This document shows, in pieces, positions 48,001-58,890 of a DNA stretch of 64,000 bases. The notes under the pieces are model-generated. The model was not told where the DNA came from. It made no database searches and saw only the letters and a list, made by a program, of their open reading frames with translations. Source of the DNA: Progne subis subis (taxonomy: Eukaryota > Chordata > Aves > Passeriformes > Hirundinidae); the NCBI GenBank assembly GCA_022316685.1, contig JAKJHU010000076.1:2800001-2864000 (forward strand), given 5' to 3'. How positions within the stretch are numbered: the stretch's first letter is position 1; each line of letters opens with the position of its first letter. The position numbers and the translations under genes are program-made.

Positions 48001-49768
48001 TAGCTCCGTTGCCAGAGTCACTCTTTGTGCAATGGTGAAACACACTTATTTCTCAAGTTTATCTTGGCTCAGCTCAAGAAGTATCAGACTGAATTCATTG
48101 TAAAGAAAAGAACAATATCTTGCATAAATTTAAAGTCAGGGGGTTTTGTTATGAAGTGAACATCAGATGCAGTTCCAATTAGCTTAAAATTGACTTCATA
48201 TGTATTTGTTTAATTACTCCTACTCAGAATTCCAGAGAGGTTCTGGCTGCTTCAGCTGAGGATTTGGCTTTAAAGCAACATCATATCTTCCATGCGCTGA
48301 CTTGGGTTTCTACAGCTTAATCAAGGAAATTTGAATTTTCTCCTTTCTGAATTCATGCCTAATTAGGAATGATTGAATATCACAACACAACCAGGTTTAA
48401 TAAATATTTTTTTGCACCCTCTTAGCCTAGTGGAAGCCCACTTCCACACTTGCCTGTTCCTACTATGAAGAATTATCCACATGTCTATATGAATTATTAT
48501 AAAATACGTCACTTCCATAAGTATTCTATGAAATTTCCAGTCACAGGAGGTATTAAACGTTTGTATAGGTATTCCAACTGATATATTTTGTTAAGGATGT
48601 TCTGTGCATACTTATACATACATATTTTCTTATTACATAAAGCCTGATCTTAGTTATCACTAGCTTTCCTGAACCCCACTTTTGGAATCAGATGCAGATG
48701 GCAGAAACAAATGTTTTAAATGCAGTACAGTATCCACAGTATGTGAATGCAAGCTCTAGGAAAGAATACTGAACTCAGGACACCTGATCTGGTGCAGCTG
48801 TCAGAGACACAGAACAGTAGCTTCTGCTATGGCCTGGCAGTCCCTTCGGTCTCCATTTTTGTGTTTATAGCATTTAAGGCACGAAACTTCAGCTGCATGG
48901 CATCAGCTGTTTTCATCTGAGGCAAAAAGGAGTAACTCCAAGGAAGCAGAGCACACAGCTGTTTGCTGTGCTGATCAGTGCTCTCCTGTGGTACAGTCCA
49001 CACTTTGCCAGTTACTTGTTTCCTATAGAGTATAAAATATATGGTAGCTCAGTGCTACTGTCAAGTACCTGCTTGCATTCAAGTCTCACACACCTCTACC
49101 ACTGAAATAAATCTTCATCTTTGCTGCTTTCTACAAAGCTCTCTGAACAAACCTTCAACCCTTTCACAGGTAGAAAACAATAAAACAGCAAACACAAAAT
49201 GATCATATTGCTTTGGAGATGCTTTTAAGCTGCTCAGCACATGAACAGAGAGGAAACTACAAAATCTCCAGGTGCACCACGAGATGGTGCTCAGCCCCCT
49301 CTCTAAGACACGCGTGGAGTACACCAGAGTCAGGAAAGTTTGCTTGAACTGGGTACTGGTGCATTCCCAGCATAAGCACACATGGACAGATGGGCTTACA
49401 AACAATTCTCTCTATGCAGCCCTGCTGGATATAGCATTCCCTGAAAAATACCGTTGTGTTGCAGCGGAAAAAAAAAAAAAGTTCTACATTTTTAAATGTT
49501 CTTATGCTGCTCCACCTTCTCTGTTGCATTTTATTATGCTTGAAATAAAATGTGACTAGTGAGCGAAATATTATAAATCTTTATTACAAAAATAAGTGGT
49601 CAATTTTATTGATGCTGCTTTCAGTGGCAATGGTAATTTAAGGAAGCAAGCTTCTTTTAATCTAAAATTATCCAAAGCAGAAAAATATAATAAAATACAT
49701 TGGAAGTAACAATCTTTCATTCTTTCTAATATAACAAACAGAAACAAATGAGGCAAGTTTCTGTCCAT

Positions 49769-49769
<1 letters not shown>

Positions 49770-49820
<51 letters not shown>
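49770..49820. repeat. Poly-A tract (A51)
   Basis: Uninterrupted run of 51 A. It is unusually long for an old retroposon tail. No AATAAA precedes it within 30 bases and I recognise no element body upstream. Confidence 0.95.
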
Positions 49821-49823
<3 letters not shown>

Positions 49824-52800
49824 TTATATCCACATTTGTAGCATCAATATTTTGGCAGTTCTAGGACTATGATTGGTATTTTCATGGGAGAGCTCAATCT
49901 GATGGCAGAATAGACTACGGTAACAACGTGATTGGGGTATATGCAATTAAAGTTACAGTATAATGGTAACTACTAGTGTATGATTTGGCCAGCTGGCTAC
50001 TGACCTCTAAAAATCTCTGTAGGCCTCTACAAGTACACTTCTACCATCTTGCATTAAGGTTTAGAGTTCCCATGTGATGTTTGATGCCATCTTTCACAAC
50101 AGAACTGGCTACATATCAGCAGCAACAAATATTTAAGCTGTAAGGGCTCTTATCAACTCCGAGCTTCATACACTATGCTACTAAGTAAACACTCCATACT
50201 AGCCTACAAGGAAAAAACCTTCCCCATTTTCATACCTCTTACCAGGGACCTCTTTGCATTAAAACATTTTTATATTATTTCTGTCTTTTAAAAGGAATGA
50301 TGAAATTCTGACAACATTTGCATGAGGCAGTTTTTTCTCTTGCACTGAATGTGCAAACCCATTTTGTTCAAATTCGAACCTACACCATTATAAACTACAC
50401 ATGTCAACTGCAATATAGGAATCTGTTCAATATCTAGAACTCCTCATATACAGGCATGTCAATTTGATTTTGGGACCATGAAATGTCAAACATGACCTCT
50501 TTCCCCAACTCAGGTAAGAAAGGTTTGTGGTTTTGCTTGCAGCTGAACAATTTGGCAAATACTGTCCCTCCTCTTGAAGCTAAGAACTAAATGCCACAAA
50601 TTCAGGAGGAGAACCATGCTTGATGGAAGACTGCAACTTCAAATTGTTTAAGTGCTTTGTTTAGCAGCTTGGTAAAGTAGAAACAGCTTGAAACCTGAAG
50701 GATGCCCATGTGAGTCAAAAGCAATACCATTTACATTTCTTCTTTTCCTTACCAGTTCAGAAACAGTGGGCTGAATAATTTCAAATACGATTCCCCTACA
50801 AGAAAAAGGGGAACTGAAAACACACTAATCCAAATTATGTCAGCATGCTAGCCATTTATTAATATATAATTAAACCCTTACCTGAACCTACTCTTGCATT
50901 AACAGGTAACTAACAGTAACTTCCCTTGTTTTTTTCAAGCTTTCTGGTGATTCTGTACTCCAATTTCATGAGCAAACAAAAATAATAAAATGTCCTCAGA
51001 TGATTAAAAGTCTACCTGGTGATTTGATTTCCAGTTCACAGTCAGCCCTGGACACTGGGAAATCCACCAAAAGGAAGAAGTTATTTTTCCATAATGAAGT
51101 GAGCTCACATGACTGTTTCATAAAGCAATCACTGAAGTGACACATAATCAAAAAGATATTTAACTGGGAAAATTACTTGAGAACCTCACTCAGGCTTTCT
51201 AACTTTTCATATTCAGAATCAACATGCTCACCATACTGCATTTTGTACTAGGTAGAAAATTATTTATGACGATATAACGAATCTTCACCACTGATCAGAC
51301 ACATTTGTGGCACCTTGGTCAGGTTTCTTCTTCCACCAGGGCTCCCCACATCTTGTACTTCCTTTGCACAAAAGAAGCAAGAAAGCAACAACTGTCTCCT
51401 TGGCCCTGAAATCTCAAGAATCACCTCTTTTTCAAAAGAGCAGAAGATAAGACATTAGAAAACATAACTGATGAGAGGTTTTCTTAGAGCACATTTCCAG
51501 AGATGCAGCAGCAATGCAAGCTTGCCATATGCATCATACACCACTGTGCACCAGCTTAACCAAGCAAGAACCTCTCTGGGAGAAAAAGGGTTCTCGTTCT
51601 CCATGACTCATTTTGTCCCTGCACTAAGAATAAATATTTCTAAACTGCTTCTTTCAGAGGCAGACCACAAATCTGCAGCTCACCTTTACCCAGCTCACTT
51701 CTCAGCAACCAGTATTTAAGCACAGAAGCATCAATGAATATTTTTAAAATGAACTTCTTACTCCTGTGCACAATTGCAGTTCTCTGCTTCCAGAGAGAAA
51801 TTTTCTGGGAGCAATGCCTTTTGCCAGATAAACCAGCCTAGCAGTGGAAAATACAGGCAGTGGTAGGACAGTAGCAGTCACTGCTGAAAGCAGTCGGGTG
51901 TGTGAAGATTGTTAAACGTGGATAAAAACCTCTCAGCAGTGGAAAGGCAACTTTTCTCTATTATCAACCCTCTCACCATTCATGGAAACAGTAGCCAATA
52001 CTAAAGTCCTAATGCAGCCTCTATTTAATTTTAAGATAGTCAGCAGCCTGACATCTTAATCCTGGAAACAACATATTTCATACTCTTACGCAGCTCCCTG
52101 GTGCTACCTCTCACACAGCAAGTTTGCTCAAACTTATGTCTTGTGTAGAAAAAGAAAATCAGTGAAATGGAAAAAGAAATTACCAAATACTTGATGGCTG
52201 GACACCATAAATGACATTGTTTCAGTTTACCTTTAGCCCTCTATTTCACTGTATGGCAGCAAAAGCATTGCCTTTTCATGTTCTATATCAAAATGTTCAC
52301 AAGATTTCAAGGGTATGTTCTCTTCCTGAGTGCACTGGATCTGGCTGAGAGCAAGTTAATTTTCTTCAGAGCAACACACATGGTGCCATGTTTCAGATTT
52401 GCCAGCAAAACAGTGTTGATAACACACACAGAAGAAGGCAGAGAGTGAGAGAGGAGCTGTGTGCTTCTTAACCACCTACAGGGGTTAAACCAAAACACTG
52501 AGGAAAGTGCAAGTGATGACAGCAGATCTGAAAGGAGCACAAATCAATTTATACATGGAAAGTGGCCAAAATAACAAAATGAGGTGCTTACACATTTTTC
52601 TATCAAAGTCTTTTTTTCCCCTGGCATCCTGGCTGAGATCCTGCAAACATTGCAATAGAAAAGGAAAAAAAGGAAACAAGACTCTTTTCCCCAGACATGA
52701 GAAAGGAAGCTGATAATGTAACAACTGGTGAATAAGAGAGAAATGCTGCTGACCACAATTAGTTAATTCAATGTATCATTAAACAAAACTTAGCATCACA

Positions 52801-52850
52801 AGTCTTCTTCCTAGGTTACTCCAAGCCTCACTAATAGTATCTTTCTCCTC
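49821..52850. other. Non-coding unique sequence
   Basis: No gene recognised. Frames are 82 codons or shorter. A donor-like TTCAG/GTAAGG occurs on the minus strand near 50882, without a convincing open exon. Confidence 0.65.
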
Positions 52851-52886
52851 TAAATAAAATAAAATAAAATAAAATAAAATAAAAAT
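52851..52886. repeat. (TAAAA)n pentanucleotide microsatellite
   Basis: About seven units of AAATA/TAAAA in register, then decaying into an A-rich tail. A related A/T low-complexity stretch lies at 53994-54021. Confidence 0.9.
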
Positions 52887-54286
52887 TAAAAAAAGCTATC
52901 TCAAACTTTTTGTATTCTATAATCTTTGTTATAGCATCCAGGATCCCAACACTTAATTAGCATTTCTAACATTAAGTAATAGGTTTCTATAATCTATCTT
53001 AGTGATTGGCAGGATGACCAATCATCCATGGTTTGTTTTGACCTTTAAAACAGCTCTTTTTTAGTTAGAATCCCACAGAAGGAATGAGAGGCTACAGGAA
53101 TTGAAAATTATATACATATATAAATGTACAACAACACAAAGACAATATTTTCAAAAGTCAAAATTAATCAAGAAAAGTTGCTGGAGTAGGAATGGTAAGC
53201 CAGTAAACCAGAAGAGCTGTTCTCCAAAAGTGGGTCACTTATTCCTGACAGATGACTGATGAGTTTCCAAGGTTAGTTTTCGTTCTTTTTAGGTCTCACC
53301 ACAGCGATTTAGGTAAACATAATGCAAAAGACATTCTGCCAAGCTCTGCTTTCATTTTTGCCATCTCTCCACACCGACGTTACTGCCTGAGTAGTGAAAC
53401 TGAAGATGCAGAATTGAGACGTTCAAAGGATGGGACAGTATCAGCTGGAAGATGAAGGCTGACTGATGTTAACTAACAGCTGGGCCCGGCTGAATTCTAG
53501 CAAATACCAATTTGTGTTTGTAGCCCAGATCTGTGGCCCTTGATGAAATATTCTGGGATTCAGGGACCCTGTGATATAGCAAACCACAGTTTAAGATTGC
53601 TCAAACCAATTATACCACAGCAAAACCTTAATCTTCGTGTCACTGTCTGGATAAGAAGGATTAAAGACACTGTGAAAAGCCTGGGCTCATTAAACCCAGT
53701 GTTCTGCCCACAATAATGGCAATCACTAGTGCCTCTTTACCAGTCACTCCTTATCCAATATCCACTGATCCTTAAAGCTCACTGATTTGGCCTTAAATTT
53801 ACAGAACAGGTGGCACCCAACATAGCAAGCAGTGCTTGTGCTGATTGATTTTTGTCTTTATAACTATTTAAAGCCTCATTAGAGATGCTCTCTCTGGGTT
53901 GTTCACAAACAAAATTAATAGCATATAAAATACTGGCTTCCTCCTAGATCCTGAGGCATGAGTCTTCAGTTTTGTGCCAATGTTCTTTGAATTTAAAAAA
54001 AAAAATAAAATAAAAAAAAAATGTTCTGGCAACTAATTACACCATGTAATCTACAGAAGACATATTGTCTAGACATCAGTGAAGTGGAGCAACTTCTCCT
54101 ATGTGCTTTACGTTTTTCACTCTCACTCAGACGAAGATGTGCATGTGGAACCCGGCCCAAAAATGGACTTATCCTCTCCATTGCAACTGAAAATGGCATG
54201 GATTCTGCTGCTATCTTTGTAAAACAAGCTCAGAAGCACTAATTCACTTTGTAGGGGTACAACAAACAACCTCTGAGTTGAAAATG
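52887..54286. other. Non-coding unique sequence
   Basis: No gene or repeat recognised except the A-rich stretch at 53994-54021. Frames do not exceed 77 codons. Confidence 0.6.
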
Positions 54287-54715
54287 TGTCCTGGTTTGGG
54301 TTAAGGACAGGGGTAATTTTTTGCAGTAGCCATGAGGGTGAGGAGCCTGGAGCCGTGTGGGCATAGCCAGGGTCCTAATATTATTCAATACCATTTCATG
54401 TCATTGCCAGGGCAGGGAAAGGGACTCTCTCTTCCTTTCAGGAAGAGTATTCCTTTCTGGTCATAGGGAAAGCACTGTGGGTGAAGGGTCTGCCTGCCAT
54501 TGCTTTTCATTGTACTAGGCTTGTTGGGCATTTTGCATGTAAATTGCCCTTTCTTTGTACATTATTGGTATTGTTGCTACTCATTTTCTTATCTCATGGA
54601 TGGTTCCAATAAATGGTTCTTAATTTATCTCTGCCTTTTGTCTCCCACTGAAGGGAAGGGAGGGGTGCAGTTCATGGTTTTCTTTTCAGTGGGAGTACTA
54701 AATTGGAGAATACCA
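54287..54715 (+). mobile_element. Endogenous retrovirus LTR, plus strand
   Basis: It starts TGTCCTGGTTTGGGTTAAGG at 54287, the typical opening of a large group of avian ERV LTRs. An AATAAA polyadenylation signal lies at 54609-54614 in CCAATAAATGGTTCTTAAT, as expected at the R region, and is followed by a T- and C-rich U5-like part. The likely end is near 54715 (GGAGAATACCA), where the family usually closes with a TTAAACCA-like ending; no target duplication could be matched, so the right boundary is soft. It is old, and no internal retroviral sequence follows directly that I can identify. Confidence 0.75.
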
Positions 54716-55263
54716 TTCCTGAGCTACAAAATTAAGTCAAGAGGGTACTCTTCCCACTGGAAACTTGGAATGGGCTTGAATCACAAAAGTATGAGACAAA
54801 AGAGGTCACTTTGTAGTAGCTGCCACAGGGAAGAGGAATTTGTTGTGTTATGAAATAGAGCTCATCTGCACATCCATAAAGGGGCTCAGAGAGACAACAT
54901 CAGGAGGGGGAATACAAATATTTTCCTGGGTAATATCCAGGGCCATCAGCCCACCAAAGACCCATATGCACAAGCCCAGAGGAGCATGGGGCACACACAG
55001 CAGGAGGTGGGAGCACAAATCACAGACTCCTGAGCAATGAAAACCTTGTCCAGGTCTCTGACAGGGCTGTTTCAGCAGAGCCACTGGTTCAAGTCCCAGC
55101 ATGACATTCATCATAATATGATAGCTGGACCAGCTCTTGATATCACCTTTTAAATTAAGGGGCTTGCTGCACAAATGCAATGTCAAGGAAAAGCACTTTG
55201 GAGTCAGACAGACTTACTATGAGATGTTTAGGGAAGAAACCAATGGCACAAAAAAGGAGAAGT
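54716..55263. other. Non-coding sequence between two LTR-like segments
   Basis: I recognise no gene. It may be part of an ERV: it lies between two LTR-like segments and is more G-rich than the flanks. A minus-strand frame of 112 codons (54848-55186) resembles no retroviral protein. A GGTTCAAGTCC box at 55087 was examined and is not part of a tRNA gene. Confidence 0.5.
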
Positions 55264-55513
55264 TGTGGTGATTTGGGGAAGAACAAGAGTAGGAAAATAA
55301 ATATTGGGGTAAAGGCATAAAAAGGGCTGGGCATGTAAATAGCTGCAGATAAGTATGTTTATCTGATCAGTGCAGCCTGTCCTGTCTTCTTATTAAATTT
55401 CTTTCTACTTCTTTCTTGGGTGAGGGCCCTTTATTCTCTGTGCATGAGAGTGTACAGGGCTATGAGTGCTGTGACTGGAGTCAGACCATGGGGTCAACAG
55501 GTCCAGACGTTCA
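55264..55513 (+). mobile_element. Probable second ERV LTR, plus strand
   Basis: The segment starts TGTGGTGATTTGGGG and shows the order expected of an LTR: a TATA-like CATAAAAAGGG near 55317, a polyadenylation-signal variant ATTAAA near 55392, then a T- and C-rich stretch (TTTCTTTCTACTTCTTTCTT) and a GT-rich part. It ends GACGTTCA at 55513, directly followed by TGGTGCCAGACTGG, which has the form of a tRNA primer-binding site (these begin TGG). I recall similar sequence in bird ERVs but cannot name the family. The LTR may extend further to the left than 55264. Confidence 0.55.
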
Positions 55514-55925
55514 TGGTGCCAGACTGGAAAGAATGAGGATCTGTGAGCAAGTGTGTAAACTCTAGCAGAGGGCCTGCCAAGAACACATCTTCAGCTTGCT
55601 ACAAATACAACCTGGGAAAAAGCAGAGGCAGTAGCCTCACTTCTCTTGGGCTGTTGGATCTAGCAGGGCAGGATCTCCTCCAACAGAGTTCTTGTCTTGC
55701 CATCTGACAAACATCTGGGAGGACTGCTTTTGATCCCCTGATAGAAGTCTTCCAAAGACAGGCTTCCTCCCTTCTCTTCTCCTGCACTGTGGTGCCACAG
55801 TAGCCACACAAGGCCAGCATCCCAAGTGTGAGACTGCTTAAAGGTAAAATCATTCTCAGCTGGGCTGTGCAGATGCTACAGACAGATACCAGCTTTGCTT
55901 TCAATGCTACACAATATGACATACC
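55514..55925 (+). other. Possible start of ERV internal region
   Basis: It begins with the primer-binding-site-like TGGTGCC and follows the probable LTR. No recognisable retroviral frame is present; the 107-codon minus-strand frame at 55599-55922 is on the wrong strand for this element and is probably a chance frame. If it is ERV leader, the element has been cut off soon after, because no gag- or pol-like sequence follows. Confidence 0.3.
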
Positions 55926-58744
55926 ATAAACTTGACACTTTTCAGGCTGCGTAAGTATTCATTTCTTCCTGATTATGTTTAAATGGAACTAGGAGATGCA
56001 GTTACAAATATGATGTGTATGTTTAATCATACCGCTTCACTTTCAAAAGAATGTTTTCTTGTTAAAGTACTAGTAATATTTTATTAAAATGACAGCTCTA
56101 TCACTAGGAATCAGACAAGTGCACTTGCTTTTACAATATTTCGATTAGAGATAGCACAGCATCCTATTTACCTATGATGATACAGAAAGAGAAAATTTTA
56201 AACCTTTCCCAGAAAGTTACACATCATAGTTTCATATTTTATGTTGTTACAGTAGCACTTAATAAAATGAAACACTAACACTGCATTGAATAAGGCCCAA
56301 AATACAGTAAGTATGGCAACTGAAACAAGAACACGAAACATATTCTAGCTGTCATTATTTTCAAAAATTAATTGCATTTCAAACAACATGTTAAAGGTGA
56401 GTCCTCACGGAGACACAGAATCAACTGTGTAGTAGTAGTGATTAGACTAATTTTTTATCCTCTTCCATTTATGCTTTTAGCAGCAGATAAGATAAGATAT
56501 AGAAGATTTGAGGCATCAAAAGTGGCATGAAAATAGATGATGGCTTGTCTGGTATGTTTTAAGTGAGAAGAAAATGCCTCATTATGAAATAACAAGCAAT
56601 AAGACAGAAGTGTTCTTGTCCCAAAGAGCTATTTTTGGCAGATCTCTCATAGAATTAGTGTAAAAGTATGTGACTGAATCTTGACACACCACATGAAAGG
56701 CTTGTGAGGAAAGAGAAGTAGACCAAGAGTAGTAGCCTAAAAAAAATACAGAGTGAAAATACCTCCAAATTCCAACAAACCTATAGCACACAGCTCTGTC
56801 CTCCACACTTAATACTGACTAGAATGCAGAAAACTATACACATCTAATCTGATATGAAGTGGAGTCACTGGATATAGAATAATAAAATTAAGGACCTTTG
56901 CAAAAATCAAAAAAAAAGCAGAGCACCAGGCATGACACAAACTATAAAACTACCACAACTTCAACTTTCTTCAAAGTGAACAACGCATTTCAATAAACAG
57001 ATTATAAGAGAGGGGCCATTTTCTTAGGAAATCCTATTTAAAAAAATAAAACATATGTAGGCAAAAGTCGAAAAGACTTGTATTTAGACTATGGCTATTT
57101 CTCCCCATGAATCCAACCAACGAAACAATCATTCAATGCACCTTCGCGCAGTTTATTTGGAGATTCTGGTCCTGCCTTCAGTTGTGCTGATTTCGCACAA
57201 TTTCGCACTCAGAGGAAAAGACAGTCGCTATACAACTACATACGTGTGAGCAAAAGCATTGTTGGGTCCTTCTAAATGTGCAGAAAGAGAAAAGAGCAGT
57301 TTAGGTATCTTCAAGAGTGAAAGGAAAGGATGAGATGAGTATTAAAGTAAGTACAGAGACAGTAAAAAGCTGTGAAATACAACAACGATGAAACACAGAG
57401 AGATGAAATTACGGAAAACAATATTTTACGTCAGGTATACAATAGCCCAAACATATATAAAGAGAAAAGCCTTCCATCTTTCCAATGAAAATTAAGAACA
57501 AGTATAAATTGCTTACCTGGGACAATATGCAAGACTCCTCTCAAACAGCATGAGCTTCAGTGCTTGAAGTAGTGGGCTCTTAAGCTACATGTTCCACGAA
57601 ACCCCAGAAGTACAGCTCTGTTTAGCTTTAAAACCACACACTGGGTCCCTCCTACTCAGTTACCAGTGGCGACTGCTTGACCTGAAACTCTTTTAACTGC
57701 TGGGAAGCCCATTTGTCAAGTTACTTTTAAAACACTTCTGCTCATTTCAACAGACCCTGGCAGACATATCTGTATGTGGGTAACTCCCTCTGCACAAGTA
57801 AATGTCAGTGTGCCTGCAGGAACGCTTACAGTGATATTTGGTCTGCTTCTGCCTAACCATATTTTATTTATTCAAGGGTACAGTTTTCACCAATCCCCAG
57901 CAGGTTTTCTTCTAGGAAACAGGACAGCTGACCCGAGTTATTGCAACAGGCAGCAAAAAAACCAAAAAAAACCACAAAAAAAACAACAAGGTATTGGAAT
58001 GACTAAGAGTAGAGCTGCTAGTTTTCAGCAAAACATCATAAAAAATAAATTAGGAAGACCTAATGTGTTTTAAATAAAGAAACAAATTTAAACCTTCAGG
58101 GGAAGACTGTATTTAAAAATGCAACAGGCTCAACTATTAAAAATGCATGGTAGCAAAATGATTCAAGATGTTTTGATGTTTATGGGGAAACTAACAAAAA
58201 CATGGAATTCAAACTGTCTTCCCATTGCTTTCATTATAGGATTCTCTTTTTCCTCTCTTTTTTTTCTTGCTTTTGTGAATGTTTCTTCCAGTTAGTGCTA
58301 GCTTTGTATTTGCATAAAATCCAGATAATTGCTACTTGCTACTAAAGCTGACTCCCCACCTGAAGACAGTCTTCCTTCCATAACTAAGCCTTTAACAAGC
58401 AGCTGTCATCAAAAGTTGAATATGTTGACAACATCAGATTGTTATCCAGTACCAGAGGAAATGGATCCTCAGATGACAAACATCAAGAACTATAGGCCAA
58501 GTGCTTTGGTAGAGTTACAGGTGGCTAAGCAGCAAGAGCACGTGAACTCTTATGAAGCAAACGATCCTATTCTTATGTAAATGTCCTCACCACTGCTGTG
58601 TAAAATCCGGCAATCTCAGCTAGCACATTCAAGACATTTTTTCTTACTGCACATTCTACCTTGAAATTTAGTGTGAAAACTTTGAAGAGCAAAAGGAATT
58701 CAACAAAACCTGTCAAGATTTGAGTCATACACTGACTATTCCCA
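55926..58744. other. Non-coding unique sequence with CpG-bearing patch
   Basis: No gene recognised. CpG-containing direct repeats lie at 57121-57245 and a consensus minus-strand splice donor at 57515-57516. A C/A-rich low-complexity stretch occupies 57954-57990. The 83-codon plus-strand frame at 58329-58580 reads like a hydrophilic peptide but matches no family I know. Confidence 0.55.
57121..57245. promoter_or_regulatory. CpG-bearing patch with two spaced octamers
   Basis: Seven CpG dinucleotides fall in about 125 bases of AT-rich sequence. The octamer TTTCGCAC occurs twice, at 57191-57198 and 57201-57208, a spacing of exactly 10 bp or one helical turn, and a related TTCGCGCA lies at 57144. 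The TTTCGC core resembles half of an E2F site (TTTSSCGC). A regulatory role is inferred from arrangement only. Confidence 0.3.
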
Positions 58745-58890
58745 CTTGTAGCACTTTAATCCCACACAACAACTAAGCACAGTGCAGCTGCTTCCTCCCA
58801 TCGGTGGGACAAGGAGGAAAATCAGAAAAAGGTAAAACACATGGGTTGAGATAACAATATAATAACTGAAATAAAGTAAATTATCATAAG
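58745..58890 (-). mobile_element. Partial ERV LTR, same family as 27666-28232
   Basis: The plus strand shows TTTAATCCCACACAACAACTAAGCACAGTGCAGC, then a polypyrimidine and GGTGGGA part, AAAATCAGAAAAAGGTAAAA and CATGGGTTGAGATAACAATA. The same blocks occur in the same order at the left end of the LTR at 27666-28232. It is therefore the 3' (U5) end of a minus-strand LTR, broken near 58890. The TG start is decayed. The sequence beyond 58890 may include more of it but is too diverged to say. Confidence 0.8.

Larger units (their letters stand above)
41422..49769. other. Non-coding unique sequence
   Basis: No gene recognised. Simple repeats include an A/C-rich tract at 44332-44390, (TTA)n at about 45000-45024 and A15 at 46948-46962. 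A near-perfect palindrome lies at 43301-43319 and an exon-like segment at 44650-44810; both are treated in the findings. Frames reach 100 codons without any domain. Confidence 0.6.

Noticed and set aside
55030..55110. GGTTCAAGTCC, a perfect tRNA B-box
   Set aside because: No A-box at the right distance upstream, no acceptor stem pairing, and only a partial T-stem. Probably chance.
55599..55922. 107-codon minus-strand frame as an ERV gene
   Set aside because: It is on the opposite strand to the neighbouring plus-strand LTRs and shows no retroviral motif.
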